Positions 1 to 12,160 of a stretch of DNA of 64,000 nt are shown one piece after another. Below the pieces are notes generated by a model. The model searched no databases and had not been told where the DNA came from. It saw only the letters and a program-made list of their open reading frames with translations. Source of the stretch: Elysia crispata. Lineage: Eukaryota; Mollusca; Gastropoda; Plakobranchidae. Made by a program: the position numbers and the translations under genes. Location: the NCBI GenBank assembly GCA_033675545.1, contig JAWDGP010005064.1, positions 35,201 through 99,200 on the forward strand, written 5' to 3'. Each line of letters opens with the position of its first letter. The stretch's first letter is position 1.

Positions 1-2127
1 TTTCCACCCTTTTTATCACTGGAAATAGGAAAACCGCAAGGCAAAACGTCCCGTAAAAAATTTTTCTTTTTTTTTTTTGTACTTTTTTCCATCCTACCGC
101 TCCTCATAATCGGAAAAATTACCACTCAACTTTTTTTTTCTAAATTACGACTTAAAGTGCCCTAAAATGCCGCTAAGCGCGCTCAAGTTTCTTTTTTTAC
201 AAATTACCTTTTTTCCGTCGTTATTGCGCAAACACATACACCTATTAACACACACTCCGTTTTTCCGACCCATAATGCATAAAAAACGCGCTTAACACCT
301 TTTTCTTAAAATTATTTTTTTTTTGCTATCTACTCCTTCTCCTTACCCCGAAACACTTTCTAATCATCTTATCCGGCAAACTAACGACCAAAAATAGTGA
401 AAAAGCTCCCGAAAGAAGAAAATAAATTTTTTTTTTTTTAATTTATTTAACATTTTCCCTCTCCCCTTACGGAAAAATACAAAACCACTTACTTTTTCCG
501 CCCTTTTCATCACCGGAAATAGGAAAACCGCAAGGGAAAACGTCCCATAAGACATTTTTTTTTCTTTTTTTTTTTGACTTTTTTGCACCCTATCGCACCC
601 CGTAATCGGAAAAATTACAACTTAACTTTTTTTTCGAAATTTCGGCTGAAAGTGCCCTAAAATGCCGCTAAGCGGTGTCAAGTTTCATTTTTGACAAATT
701 ACCTTTCTTCCGCCTGAATTACGCGAACACATACATCTACCCAAACAAACTCCGTTTTTCCTACCCATAATGCCTAAAAAACGCGCTTAACACCTTTTTC
801 TTAAAATAACTTTTTTTTTGCTCTCTACTCCTTCTCCTTAACCCCGAAACACTTCCTAATCACCTTTTCCGGCAAACGAACGACCAAAAATAGTGAAAAA
901 GCTCAAAAAAAGGAGAAAAATTTTTTTTTTTTTTTTTTTATAATTTGTTTCATATTTTCCCTCTCCCCTTACGGAAAAAAACAAAACCACTTACTTTTTC
1001 CGCCCTTTTCATCACCGGAAATAGGAAAAACCGCAAAGGAAAACATCCAATAGGAAAATTTTTTTCTTCATTTTTTTTTGACTTTTTAGCACCCTACCTC
1101 TCCTCGGAATCGGAAAAATTACCACTTACCTTTTTTTTCGAAATTCCGACTTAAAGTGCCCTAAAAAACCGGTAAGCGTGCTCAAGTTTCATTTTTTACA
1201 AATTACGTTTTTTCCGCCGTGATTACGCGAACACATACACCTAGTTACACACACTCCGTTTTTCCAACCCATAATGCTTAAAAAACGCTCTTAACACCTT
1301 TTTCTTAAAACTACTTTTCTTTTGCTCTCTACTACTTCTTTTTACCCCCGAAACACTTCCTAATCATCTTTCCCGGCAAATTAACGACCAAAAATGGTGA
1401 AAAAGCTCCCTAAAGGAAAAAAAAATGTTTCTTTTTTTTCATATTTTATTTCACATTTTCTCTCTCCCCTTACGGAAAAAAAAAGAAAACCACTAACTTT
1501 TTCCGCCCTTTTTATCACCGGAAATAGGAAAACCGCAAGTTAAAACGTCCTATGAAAAATTTTCTTTTTTTTTTTTTCAATTTTTTGCATGCTACCGGTC
1601 CTCGTTTTCGGAAAAATTACCACTTACCTTTTTTATCGAAATTCCGACTTAAAGTACCCTAAAATGCCGCTAAGCGCGCTCAAGTTTCATTTTTTACAAA
1701 TTACCTTTTTTTCTATGTGATTAGGCGAACACATACACCTACCCACACACACTCCGTTTTTTCCACCGATAATGCCAAAAAAAAAACCGCGCTTAACACC
1801 TTTTTCTTAAAATTACTTTTTTTTTGCTCTCTACTCCTTCTCCTTAATCCCGAAACACTTCCTAATCATCTTTTCCGGCAAACTAACGACCAAAAATAGT
1901 GAAAAAGCTCCCGAAAGAAGAAGAAATTTTTTTTTTTTTTTTTTTTATAATTTATTTCATATTTTCTGTCTCCCTCCCCTTAGGAAATCCGCAAGGAAAA
2001 ACGTTTCATAAAAATATTTTTTTTTTTTTTTTTTTATCCTACCGATTATCGGAAAAATTATTACGCAATTTTTTTCGAAAATCCAACTTAAAGTGCCCAA
2101 AACTGCCGCTAAGGGTGCGCAAGTTTC
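1..2127 (+). repeat. Satellite array block 1, F orientation, ~500 bp monomer
   Basis: About four tandem monomers. The recurrent landmark GGCAAAC.AACGACCAAAAA appears near 376, 870, 1375 and 1877, giving a period of about 495-505 bp. Each monomer contains a long T tract, the block TCACCGGAAATAGGAAAACC, the block AATGCCGCTAAGCGCGCTCA and a CCGTTTTTCC...CATAATGCC segment. No gene is supported here; short frames such as those reading MKKLPK... simply translate the repeat. The block ends at a head-to-head junction with the inverted array at about 2128. Confidence 0.95.
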
Positions 2128-4072
2128 TTTTAGCGGCATTTTAGGGCACTTTAAGTCGGAATTTCGAAAAAAAAGGTAGGTGGTAATTTTCCCGATTCTA
2201 AGGAGAGGTAAGGTGCAAAAAAGTCAAAAAAAAATGAAGAAAACAAATTTCCTATTGGATGTTTTCCTTTGCGGTTTTCCTATTTCCGGTGATAAAAAGG
2301 GCGGAAAAAGTAATCAGACATTTTGTTTTTTTCCGTAAGGGGAGACAGAAAATATGAAATAAATTAGAAAAAAAAAATTTTTTTTTCTCTTTTGGGGAGC
2401 TTTTTCACCATTTTTGGTCGTCAGTTTGCCGGAAAAGATGATTAGGAAGTGTTTCGGGGGTAAGGAGAAGGAGTACAGAGAAAAAAAAAAAAGGAATTTT
2501 CAGAAAAAGGTGTTAAGCGCGTTTTTTCGGCATTATGGGTAGGAAAAACGGAGTGTGTTTGGGTAGGTGTATGTGTTCGCCTAATCACATAGAAAAAAAG
2601 GTAATTTGTAAAAAATGAAACTTGAGCGCGCTTAGCGGCATTTTAGGGTACTTTAAGTCGGAATTTCGAAAAAAAAGGTAAGTGGTAATTTTTCCAAAAA
2701 CGAGGACCGCTAGGATGCAAAAAATTGAAAAAAAAAAAAGAAAGTTTTTTCATGGGACGTTTTCACTTCCGGTTTTTGTATTTCCGGTGATAAAAAGGGC
2801 GGAAAAAGTAAGAGGTTTTGTTTTTTTCCGTAAGGGGAGAGGGAAAATGTGCAATAAAATATGAAAGAAAAAATTTTTTTTCTTCTCCTTTCGGGAGCTT
2901 TTTCACTCTTTTTGGTCGTTAGTTTGCCGGAAAAGTTGATTAGGAAGTGTTTCGGGGTTTAGGAGAAGGAGTAGAGAGGAAAAAAAAAAGTAACTTTAAG
3001 AAAAAGGTGTTAAGCGCGTTTTTTAGGCATTATGGGTAGGAAAAACGGAGTGTGTTTGGGTAGGTGTATGAGTTCGCGTAATCAGGGCGGAAAAAAGGTA
3101 ATTTGTAAAAAATTTGAAACTTGAGCGCGCTTAGCGGCATTTTAGGGCACTTTAAGTCGAAATTTCGAAAGAAAAGGTAAGTGGTAATTTTTTCGATTAC
3201 GAGGAGCCCTACTGCAAAAAAGCCCTAAAAATAGAAGAAAAAAACATTTCTTATGGAACGTTTTCCCTTGCGGTTTTCCTATTTCCTGTGACAAAAAAAG
3301 CGGAAAAAGTAAGTGGTTTTGTTTTTTTCCGTAAGGGGAGAGGGAAAATATGAAATAAACTATAAAAAAAAAATATTTTTTTCTCCTTTCGGGAACTTTT
3401 TCACTATTTTTGGTCGTTCGTTTGCCGGAAAAGGTGATTAGGAAGTGTTTTGGGGTTCAGGAGAAGGAGTAGAGAGCAAAAAAAAAAAGTAATTTTAAGA
3501 AAAAGGTGTTTAGCGCGTTTTTTAGGCATTATGGGTAGGAAAAACGGAGTTTGTTTGGGTAGGTGTATGTGTTCGCGTAATCACGGCGGAAAAAAGGTAA
3601 TTTGTAAAAAATGAAACTTGAGCGCGCTTAGCTGCATTTTAGGGCAATTTATGTCGGAAATTCGAAAAAAAAGGTAAGTGGTAATTTTTCCGATTACGAG
3701 GAGCGGTAGGGTGCAAAAAAGTCAAAAAAAAAAGAAGAAAAAAATTTTCTGATGGGACGTTTTCCCTTGCGGTTTTCCTATTTCCTGTGATAAAAAAGCG
3801 GAAAAAGTAAGTGGTTTTGTTTTTTTCCGTAAGGGGAGAGGGAAAATGTGAAATAAATTATAAAAAAAACAAAAAAAAAATTTTTCTCCGTTCGGGAGGT
3901 TTTTCACTATTTTTGGTCGTTCGTTTGCCGGAAAAGGTGATTAGGAAGTGTTTTGGGGTTCAGGAGAAGGAGTAGAGAGCAAAAGAAAAAAGTAATTTTA
4001 AGAAAAAGGTGTTAAGCGCGTTTTTTAGGCATTATGGGTAGGAAAAACGGAGTGTGTTTGGGTAGGTGTATA
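2128..4072 (-). repeat. Satellite array block 2, inverted (R) orientation
   Basis: Same ~500 bp monomer as block 1 but reverse-complemented: poly-A tracts replace poly-T, and the landmark appears as TTTTGGTCGTTAGTTTGCC. The junction with block 1 lies inside the GCCGCTAAG segment at about 2105-2135, where an F copy runs directly into an R copy of the same segment. The R orientation resumes at 6251 after a transposon insertion. No gene is seen. Confidence 0.93.
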
Positions 4073-5060
4073 TGTGTGTGCCTGGGAAAAGGGCCCATAT
4101 GTCGGCAGATATGGATTATGAGATTTGCATTTTAGGTTGCCTGGATCATGCTGAACATTTTGCTTTTTGAATTTTTCAGATATCTTTATTAGTTCCTGAG
4201 ATATGGAATTTTTTGTATCAAAAAGTACGAAAACATAGTTTTGAGAAAAACGGCTTTAAAGTTTCAACACTTTTATTTTACAAAAATTAACATGAAAATG
4301 GGAATTGAAACCTTTCCAAAGGTAAATACCATTAACTAATCATATAGAGGCATGAATCACAGTAATATTAAGTTAAATAAAGTAGCATTTTTAATAGTGA
4401 GAGAGAAAAAAAGCTTTTTTTTCTGAAAGCTTTAGAGAGGAAGTAATTGCGGAAAATGATAAATTGTCATTATTGTGGAAAGAATAATCTTGGCACTTCA
4501 AAACTGTTTTGCAACAAAGAAACTGACTCTTTGAAGAAAGAAAAGCAATATCACATAGTATAAAATCATGAAATTGAAGTTTTAAGAGAAAATCTGAAAA
4601 GAATTAAAGATTAGTTGATGTATTTAGGTGTGATCTGTTTGCAAAGTTAAGGTCACTCAAAAAATAGGTAAGTTGTAGGAAGATGAAATTTTTTAAAAAA
4701 TAATAGGCATCCAATGGTATATATCTCTTGTGTAAAATTGGTTTACACTTTTTTTTGTTAGTTCAAGTGATTTTATGTTATAAAAACTATAGTCTCATAC
4801 AATAAAAAAATAATATTTTGTAAAGGCAGCGCCTGATAAATAGCTCAAAAGATGACTGGGCTATTAAATTGAAGAAAAAATTCTAGAATAGTATTTGTAC
4901 AGGCCACACACTTGCATAAACAACATGTTGCATCAGTAAAAAAAAAAAGAAATTAAATTTATCTGTTAAGCAAAATTAAATATGAATTTTTTTTTAGAAC
5001 CAAAGGGTAACTCTTCCAAGATGAGGACAAACCCAACTGATAAGTTTTCATAATTAATTT

Positions 5061-5101
5061 TTACTTGCCTCTTCCTTTCCCTTTCCCCTTCCCTTTCCTT
5101 G
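5061..5101. repeat. CTTTCC/CCTTTC microsatellite
   Basis: A short run of imperfect CCTTTC hexamers. On the minus strand it encodes the GKGKGKGKGRGK tail of the transposase fragment. It probably arose by slippage and replaced or extended the original coding sequence. Confidence 0.7.
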
Positions 5102-5573
5102 CAATCCCACTAGATATACTCCCAATATCTGTTGTCTTTGCTGACTTTGCAACTGGCTCAAAAGTTTCCTCTCTGTCTAAACCTGTCTCACTTGGCTGTT
5201 TTTCTTTAGGAATTGGAGCAACTAAAGATTTTAGAGAATCAGGCTGGTTCGCACTTCGCTGCATTTGAATAGATCTTTGTTGACTGTACCAACAAAGACC
5301 AGTGGCTGATTTCTGATTTTTGATGAAAGGAAGCAGATCATTCCAAATTCTTAAAAAACTCCTCAGAGATATCTTCTTTTGTCCACATTCATCCACAGTC
5401 TCTGCATACTTCCCATACACAAAATGACGAGAACATTCAGTAGGGAAAAGTTTGCAATTATACTTCCAAGCATACGGTGTGCGGCCTGGCAGGATAATCC
5501 CATTAGCTTCAGCAAAATTTTGAATAAAATTGAAGGCAAATTTGACATCTTCAAAAGAAAGAGCATGTGATGG
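5061..5573 (-). pseudogene. Transposase N-terminal fragment (LPGR...LLPF...LCW family)
   Basis: A minus-strand frame is open from about 5573 to a stop at 5061. It contains, in order, an acidic helical stretch, the motif ILPGRTPY, the motif CGQKKISLRSF, and then NDLLPFIKNQKSATGLCWYSQQ-type sequence followed by a SANQPDSLKS-like stretch. I recognise this layout (LPGR; Y..F...W..LLP; T.LCW.CQ; AN.P...K) from the N-terminal half of a DNA transposase family common in cnidarian and mollusc genomes; I have no formal family name. The usual second Cys of LCW.CQ is Tyr-Ser here. The expected DDE domain is absent, and the frame ends in a Gly-Lys repeat tail made from a CCTTTCC microsatellite. It is a non-functional remnant, and the first usable ATG is not clear. 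Confidence 0.55.
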
Positions 5574-6250
5574 TTGTTTTTTTGTTGATTTGTGGATCCT
5601 ACTTCAACTCCATTTTCTTTATATTGCTTGAATAAATTTTTAGTTTTTTTCTCCAATGCTGTGCAGATGCAAAAAAAAATTACGACAAATCTCAAAACCT
5701 TTATGTCTGTAAATCAAGCGCTGCCTTTCTCTCACTCTCTGTTTTTTTTTCTGTCTCAGTGTTTCCGCACTCATATGCATATTTTGATAGTTTAGACTGG
5801 GGTTCAAATGAGGGGTATCTGGTAATTTTGATGTCTGCTAGCAGTCTAAGATGCGTAAGTAGTCCCCTTGGAATGTAAACATCCCGATTCATGCGCACTA
5901 AGTGTCAAAGTGTAGGGGAAATAACTACGAAAAATTTGATACCAAACATGATAGGGTTAGTATTCATCTAATGGCCATCATCGGCGAATAAAGAGGTGGT
6001 GTTATTTTGTTATTTTTAGCACAAATTTTAGGATTTTATTCGTGCATAGACCTTACAAAACCATGAAATTTAGATCTTTAAATGTGAAATTGGGCACTAA
6101 TCTTTTGGAATATGGTTTAGAAATGGTTAAACTTTCATATTATGATGAAACTACATTTTTGACCTCCAACACCCTATTCACCTTTATTGGCTGATATCTC
6201 GAAATCGTCCCCACCGACATATGGGCCCTTTTCTCAGGCACACACACATA

Positions 6251-6966
6251 TGTTCGCGTAATGACGGCGGAAAAAAGGTAATTTGTAAAAAACGAAACTT
6301 GAGCACGCTTAGCGGCATTTTAGGGCACTTTAAGTCGGAATTTCGAAAAAAAAGGTAAGTGGTAATTTTTCCGATTACGAGGAGCGGTAGGGTGCAAAAA
6401 AGTCTTAAAAATAGAAGAAAAAAAATTCCTATTGGATGTTTTCCTTTGCGGTTTTCCTATTTCCGGTGATGAAAAGGGCGGAAAAAGTAAGTGGTTTTGT
6501 TTTTTTACGTAAGGGGAGAGGGAAAATGTGAAATAAAATTAAAAAAAAAAGAAAATTTTTTTTCTCCTTTAGAAAGCTTTTTCACACTTTTTGGTCGTTA
6601 GTTTGCCGGAAAAGATGATTAAGAAGTATTTCGGGGGTAAGGAGAAGGAGTAGAGAACAAAAGAAAAGTAATTTTAAGAAAAGGTGTTAAGCAAGTTTTT
6701 TAGGCATTATGGGTCGGAAAAACGGAGTATGTGTGGGTAGGTGTATGTGTTCGCGTAGATACGGGTGAAAAAAGGCAATTTTCAAAAAAAAGAAACTTGC
6801 GCACCCGTAGCGGCACTTTTGGGCACTTTAAGTTGGAATTTCCAAAAAAAAATTACGTGGTAATTTTTCCGATTAAGAGGAGAGCCAGGGTCCACAAAAG
6901 TAAAAAAAAAAAAGTAAAAAAAATTTTCTATGGGACGTTTTCCCTTGCGGTTTTCCTATTTTCTAA
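6251..6966 (-). repeat. Satellite array block 3, R orientation
   Basis: Continuation of block 2 beyond the transposon, in the same inverted orientation. It ends at about 6961-6975 where the monomer is cut inside the CCTATTTCCGG block and an F copy begins within CTTCCTAATCATC. The R segment as a whole (2128-6966 minus the transposon) is about 2.7 kb. Confidence 0.9.
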
Positions 6967-9900
6967 TCTATTTTCTTCCTAATCATCTTTTCCGGCAAAC
7001 TAACGACCAAAAATGGTGAAAAAGCTCCCTAAAGGAGAAAAAAAATTTTCTTTTTTTTTATAATTTAATTCACATTTTCCCTCTCCCCTTACGGAAAAAA
7101 AACAAAACCATTTACTTTTTCCGCACTTTTTATCACCGGAAATAGGAAAACCGCAAGGGAAAACGTCCCATAATAATTTTTTTTTCTTTTTTTTTGACTT
7201 TTTTGCACCCTACCGCTCCTCGTAATCGGAAAAATTACCACTTAACTTTCTTTTTCGAAATTCCGACTTAAAGTGCCCTAAAATGCCGCTAAGCGTGCTC
7301 AAGTTTCGTTTTTTACAAATTACCTTTTTTCCGCCGTCATTACGCGAACATATACACCTACCCAAACACACTCCGTTTTTCCTACCCATAATGACTAAAA
7401 AACGCGCTTAACACCTTTTTCTTAAAATTACTTTCTTTTTTGCTCTCTACTCCTTCTCCTGAATCCCAAAACACTTCCTAATCACCTTTTCCGGCAAACG
7501 AACGACCAAAAATAGTGAAAAAGCTCCCGAAAGGAGAAAAAATTTTTTTTTTTTTTTGTAGTTTATTTCAAATTTTCCCTCTCCCCTTACGGACAAAAAC
7601 AAAACCACTTACTTTTTCCGCTTTTTTTGTCACAGGAAATAAGAAAACCGCAAGGGAAAACGTTCCATAAGAAATGTTTTTTTCTTCTATTTTTAAGACT
7701 TTTTTGCAGCAGGGTTCCCCGTAATCGGAAAAATTACCACTTAACTTTTTTTTCGAAATTCCGACTTAAAGAGCCCTAAAATGCCGCTAAGCGCGCTCAT
7801 GTTTCATTTTTTACAAATTACCTTTTTTCCGCCCTGATTACGCGAACTCATACACCTACCCAAACACACTCCGTTTTTCCTACCCATAATGCCTAAAAAA
7901 CGCGCTTAACACCTTTTTCTTAAAATAACTTTTTTTTTGCTCTCTACTCCTTCTCCTTAACCCCGAAACACTTCCTAATCACCTTTTCCGGCAAACGAAC
8001 GACCAAAACTAGTAAAAAAGCTCCCCAAAGGAGAATAAAAAAAAAATTTTTTTTTTTCTAATTAATTTCATATTTTCTGTCTTTCCTTACGGAAAAAAAC
8101 AAAACCACATTTTTTTTCCGCCCTTTTTATCACAGGAAAAAAGGAAATCCGCAAGGAAAAACGTCCCATAAAAATTTTTATTTTTTTTTTTTTTTAGTTT
8201 TTTTGCATCCTACCGATCCTCGTAATCGGAAAAATTACCACTTTTTTTTCGAAATTCCAACTTAAAGTGACCAAAACTGCCGCTAAGGGTGCGCAAGTTT
8301 CTTTTTTTACAAATAACCTTTTTTCCGCCGTTATTACGCGAACATATACACCTACCCACACACACTCCGTTTTTCCGACCCATAATGCCTAAAAAACTTG
8401 CTTAACACCTTTTTCTTTAAATTACTTTTCTTTTGCTCTCTACTCATTCTTCTTACCCCCGAAACACTTCTTAATCATCTTTTCCGGCAAACTAACGACC
8501 AAAAATGGTAAAAAAGCTCACCAAAGGAGAAAAAATTTTTTTTTATTTTTCTAATTTATTTCATAGTTTCTGTCTCCCCTTAAGGAAAAAAACAAAACCA
8601 CTTACTTTTTCCGCCCTTTTTATCACCGGAAATAGGAAAACCGCAAAGTAAAACATCCAATAGGAAATTTTTTTTTTTCATTTTTTTTTTGACTTTTTTG
8701 CACCCTACCTCTCCTTGGAATCGGGAAAATTACCACTTACCTTTTTTTTCGAAATTCCGACTTAAAGTGCCCTAAAATGCGGCTAAGCGCGCTCAAGTTT
8801 CATTTTTTACAAATAAACTTTTTTCCGCCGTGATTACGCGAACACATACACCTACCCACATACAATCCCTTTTTGCTACCGATAATGCCTAAAAAACGCG
8901 CTTAACACCTTTTTCTTAAAATTGCTTTTTTTGCTCTCTCCTCCCTCTCCTTAACCCCGAAAAATTTCCTCATCACCTTTTCCGGCAAACGAACGACCAA
9001 AAATAGTGAAAAAGCTCCCGAAAGGAGAAAAAATTTTTTTTTTTTTTATAAATTATTTCACATTTTCTCTCTCCCCTTATGGAAAAAAACAAAACCTTTT
9101 ACTTTTTCCGCCCTTTTTATGACCGGAATTACGAAAACCGGAAGTGAAAACGTCCCATGAAAAATTTTCTTTTTTTTTTTTTCAATTTTTTGCATCCACC
9201 CGGTCCTCGTTTTTGGAAAAATTACCACTTACCTTTTTTTTCGAAATTCCGACTTAAAGTACCCTAAAATGCCGCTAAGCGCGCTCAATTTTCATTTTTT
9301 ACAAATTACCTTTTTTTCTATGTGATAAGGCGAACACATACACGTACCCAAACACACTCCGTTTTTCCTACCCATAATGCCCAAAAAACGCGCTTAACAC
9401 CTTTTTCTTAAAATTCCTTTTTTTTTTCTCTGTACTCCTTCTCCTTACCCCCGAAACACTTCCTAATCATCTTTTCCGGAAAACTAACGACCAAAATGGT
9501 AAAAAAAACTCCCAAAAGTAGAAAAAAAAATTTCTTTTTTTCTATAATTTATTTCACATTTTCCCTCTCCCCTTAAGGAAAAAAACAAAACCACTTACTT
9601 TTTCCGCCCTTTTTATCACCGGAAATAGGAAAACCGCAAGGCAAAACGTCCCGTAAAAAATTTTTCTTTTCTTTTTTTTGTACTTTTTTGCATCCTACCG
9701 CTCCTCATAATCGGAAAAATTACCACTTACCTTTTTTTTTCGAAATTCCGACTTAAAGTTCCCTAAAATGCCGCTAAGCGCGCTCTAGTTTCATTTTTTA
9801 CAAATTACCTTTTTCCCGTCGTTATTACGCGAACACATACACCTAGTTACACACAATCCCTTTTTCCAACCCATAATGCCGAAAAAAAGCGCTTAACACC

Positions 9901-11841
9901 TTTTTCTTAAAATTACTTTTTTTTTGCTCTCTACTCTTTCTCCTTAACCCCGAAACACTTCCTAATCACCTTTTCCGGCAAACTAACGACCAAAAATAGT
10001 GAAGAAGCTCCCGAAAGGAGTAAAAAAATTTTTTTTTTTTTCATATTTTATTTCACATTTTCCCTCTGCCCTTACGGAAAAAAACAAAACCACTTACTTT
10101 TTCCGCCCTTTATATGATTGGAAATAGGAAAATCGCAGGAGAAAACGTCCTTTAAAAATTTTTTTTTTCTTCTTTTTTTTGACTTTTTTGCACCCTACCG
10201 CTCCTCGTAATGGGAGAAATTACTACTTACCTCTTTTTTTTCGAAATTCCGACTTAAATTGCCCTAAAATGCCGCTTAGCGCGCTCAAGTTTCATTTTTT
10301 ACAAATTACATTTTTGCCGCCGTCATTACGCGAACACATACACCTACCCACACGCACTCCGTTTTACCGACCCATAATGCCTAAAAAAAGCGCTTAACAC
10401 CTTTTTCTTAAAATTACTTTTTTTTTGCTCTCTACTCTTTCTCCTTAACCCCGAAACACTTCCTAATCACCTTTTCCGGCAAACTAACGACCAAAAATAG
10501 TGAAGAAGCTCCCGAAAGGAGTAAAAATTTTTTTTTTTTTTCATATTTTATTTCACATTTTCCCTCTCCCCTTACGGAAAAAAACAAAACCTCTTACTTT
10601 TTCCCCCTTTTTATCACCGGAAATAGGAAAACCGCAAGGCAAAACGTCCCATAAAAAATTTTTCTTTTTTTTTTTTTTTGTACTTTTTTGCATCCTACCG
10701 CTTCTCATAATCGGAAAAATTACCATTTACCTTTTTTTTTCGAAATTCCGACTTAAAGTGCCCTAAAATGCCGCTAAGCGCGCTCAAGTTTCATTTTTTA
10801 CAAATTACCTTTTTTCCGCCGTTATTACGCGAACACATACACCTAGTTACACACACTCCGTTTTTCCTACCCATAATGCCTAAAAAACGCGCTTAACACC
10901 TTTTTCTTAAAATTACTTTTCTTTTGCTCTCTACTCTTTGTCCTTACCCCCGAAACACTTCCTAATCATCTTTTCCGGCAAACTAACGACCAAAAATGGT
11001 GAAAAAGCTCCCTAAAGGAGAAAAAAAAATTTTCTTTTTTTTTTCGATTTAATTCACATTTTCTCTCTCCCCTTACGGAAAAAAACAAAACCACTTACTT
11101 TTTCCGCCCTTTTTATCACCGGAAATAGGAAAACCGCAAGGGAAAACGTCCCATTAGACATTTTTTTTAAATTTTTTTGCACCCTCCCGCTCCTCGTAAT
11201 CGGACAAATTACCACTTACCTTTTTTTTCGGAATTCCGAATTAAAGTGCCCTAAAATGCCGCTAAGCGCGCTCAAGTTTCATTTTTTACAAATTACCTTT
11301 TTTCTGCCCTGCTTACGCGAACACATACACCTACCCAAACACACTCCGTTTTTCCTACCCATAATGCCTAAAAAACGCGCTTAACACCTTTTTCTTAAAA
11401 TTACTTTTCTTTTGCTTTCTACTGCTTCTCCTTACCCCCGAAAAACTTCCTAATCATCTTTTCTGGCAAACTAACGACCAAAAATGGTCAAAAAATTCCC
11501 TAAAGAAGAAAAAAAAATTTTCTTTTTTTTTATAATTTATTTCACGTTTTCCCTTTCCCCTTACGGAAAAAAACAAAAATAAACTCACTTTTTCCGCCCT
11601 ATTCATCACCGGAAATAGGAAAACCGCAAGAGAAAAGGTCCCATAATAAATTTTTTCCCCTACTTTTTTTTTTTGACTTTTTTGCACCTACCGCTCCTCT
11701 TAATCGGAAAACTTACCACTTACCTTTTTTTTCGAAATTTCGACTTCAAGTGCCCTAAAGTGCCGCTAAGCGCGCTCAAGTTTCATTTTTTACAAATTAC
11801 CTTTTTTCTGCCCTGATTACGCGAACACATACACCTACCCA
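6967..11841 (+). repeat. Satellite array block 4, F orientation
   Basis: About ten monomers of the ~500 bp satellite. Two monomer types alternate: one reads AAATGCCGCTAAGCGCGCTC and the other AAACTGCCGCTAAGGGTGCG in the same place. The block ends at the left boundary of the virus-like element; the last five satellite bases, ACCCA (11837-11841), are repeated after the element's right end. Confidence 0.94.
11837..11841. other. Target site duplication, left copy (ACCCA)
   Basis: ACCCA precedes the left terminus AGCAGCAGG and again follows the right terminus CCTGCTGCT at 27543-27547. The uninterrupted satellite reads ...CACCTACCCACACACAC..., so one copy was duplicated on insertion. A 6-bp duplication (TACCCA) is also possible if the terminal T of the right end is counted as host sequence; Polinton-type elements usually make 6 bp. 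Confidence 0.85.
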
Positions 11842-12160
11842 AGCAGCAGGGGGTGGGGGTGATCATACCACTTAGTTCGGCAATCCGCGGCTCCCAGCAC
11901 TCGTACATCGAAGATCCCAATTATTTTCGTACGCAAAATGTACCTGGCGTACACACTCTCATGAATGCACGTAAAACATACCACATCTACATACACAATT
12001 ACCCCAATTTTGCATGTACGAAAATCACGCCCGGCCTACATACACAATTACCCCATTTCTGCATGTACGAAAATCACGCCCGGCCTACATACACAATTAC
12101 CCAATTCTGCATGTACGCAAAACACGCCCGGCCTACAGAAAAAAATTCGTAAGACAGACC
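11842..12160 (+). repeat. Left terminal inverted repeat of the virus-like element
   Basis: It starts AGCAGCAGGGGGTGGGGG and runs to AAGACAGACC. It matches the reverse complement of 27279-27542 almost base for base. The differences are G-run length near the tip, one substitution (GGCGTACAC against GGCCTACAC), one extra 49-bp internal repeat unit, and a few changes at the inner edge. Such repeats would be the replication origins for protein-primed synthesis and the substrate of the integrase (inference from the polymerase type). Confidence 0.95.
11991..12137 (+). repeat. 49-bp tandem repeat, three copies, in the left TIR
   Basis: Units begin at 11991, 12040 and 12089 with ATACACAATTACCC and contain TGCATGTACG.AAA.CACGCCCGGCCT. 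The right TIR has only two units. The unit may be a binding site for a replication or transcription factor, or just a slippage product; the sequence does not decide this. Confidence 0.9.

Larger units (their letters stand above)
4073..6250. mobile_element. DNA transposon remnant with terminal inverted repeats (2.2 kb)
   Basis: The ends are inverted repeats of about 33 bp. The left end reads TGTGTGCCTGGGAAAAGGGC, continuing with CCATATGTCGG; the right end is the reverse complement with one or two differences (C..AGAAAA for C..GGAAAA). The satellite on both sides is R orientation and continuous across the insert. The ATATG on both sides suggests a 4-5 bp target duplication, but TG/CA slippage makes its exact length ambiguous. 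The inside carries one recognisable transposase-derived frame (5061-5573, minus strand) and otherwise AT-rich non-coding DNA. At 2.2 kb it is short for an autonomous element, so it is probably an internally deleted copy. Confidence 0.8.

Noticed and set aside
364..4000. Short frames of 60-100 codons in the satellite on both strands (MKKLPKGE..., PLRKKTKPLTFSALF...)
   Set aside because: They recur with the ~500 bp monomer, are rich in Phe/Lys from T and A tracts, differ in frame between monomers and show no conserved start-to-stop unit. They are translations of the repeat. The same applies to all satellite blocks to 64000.
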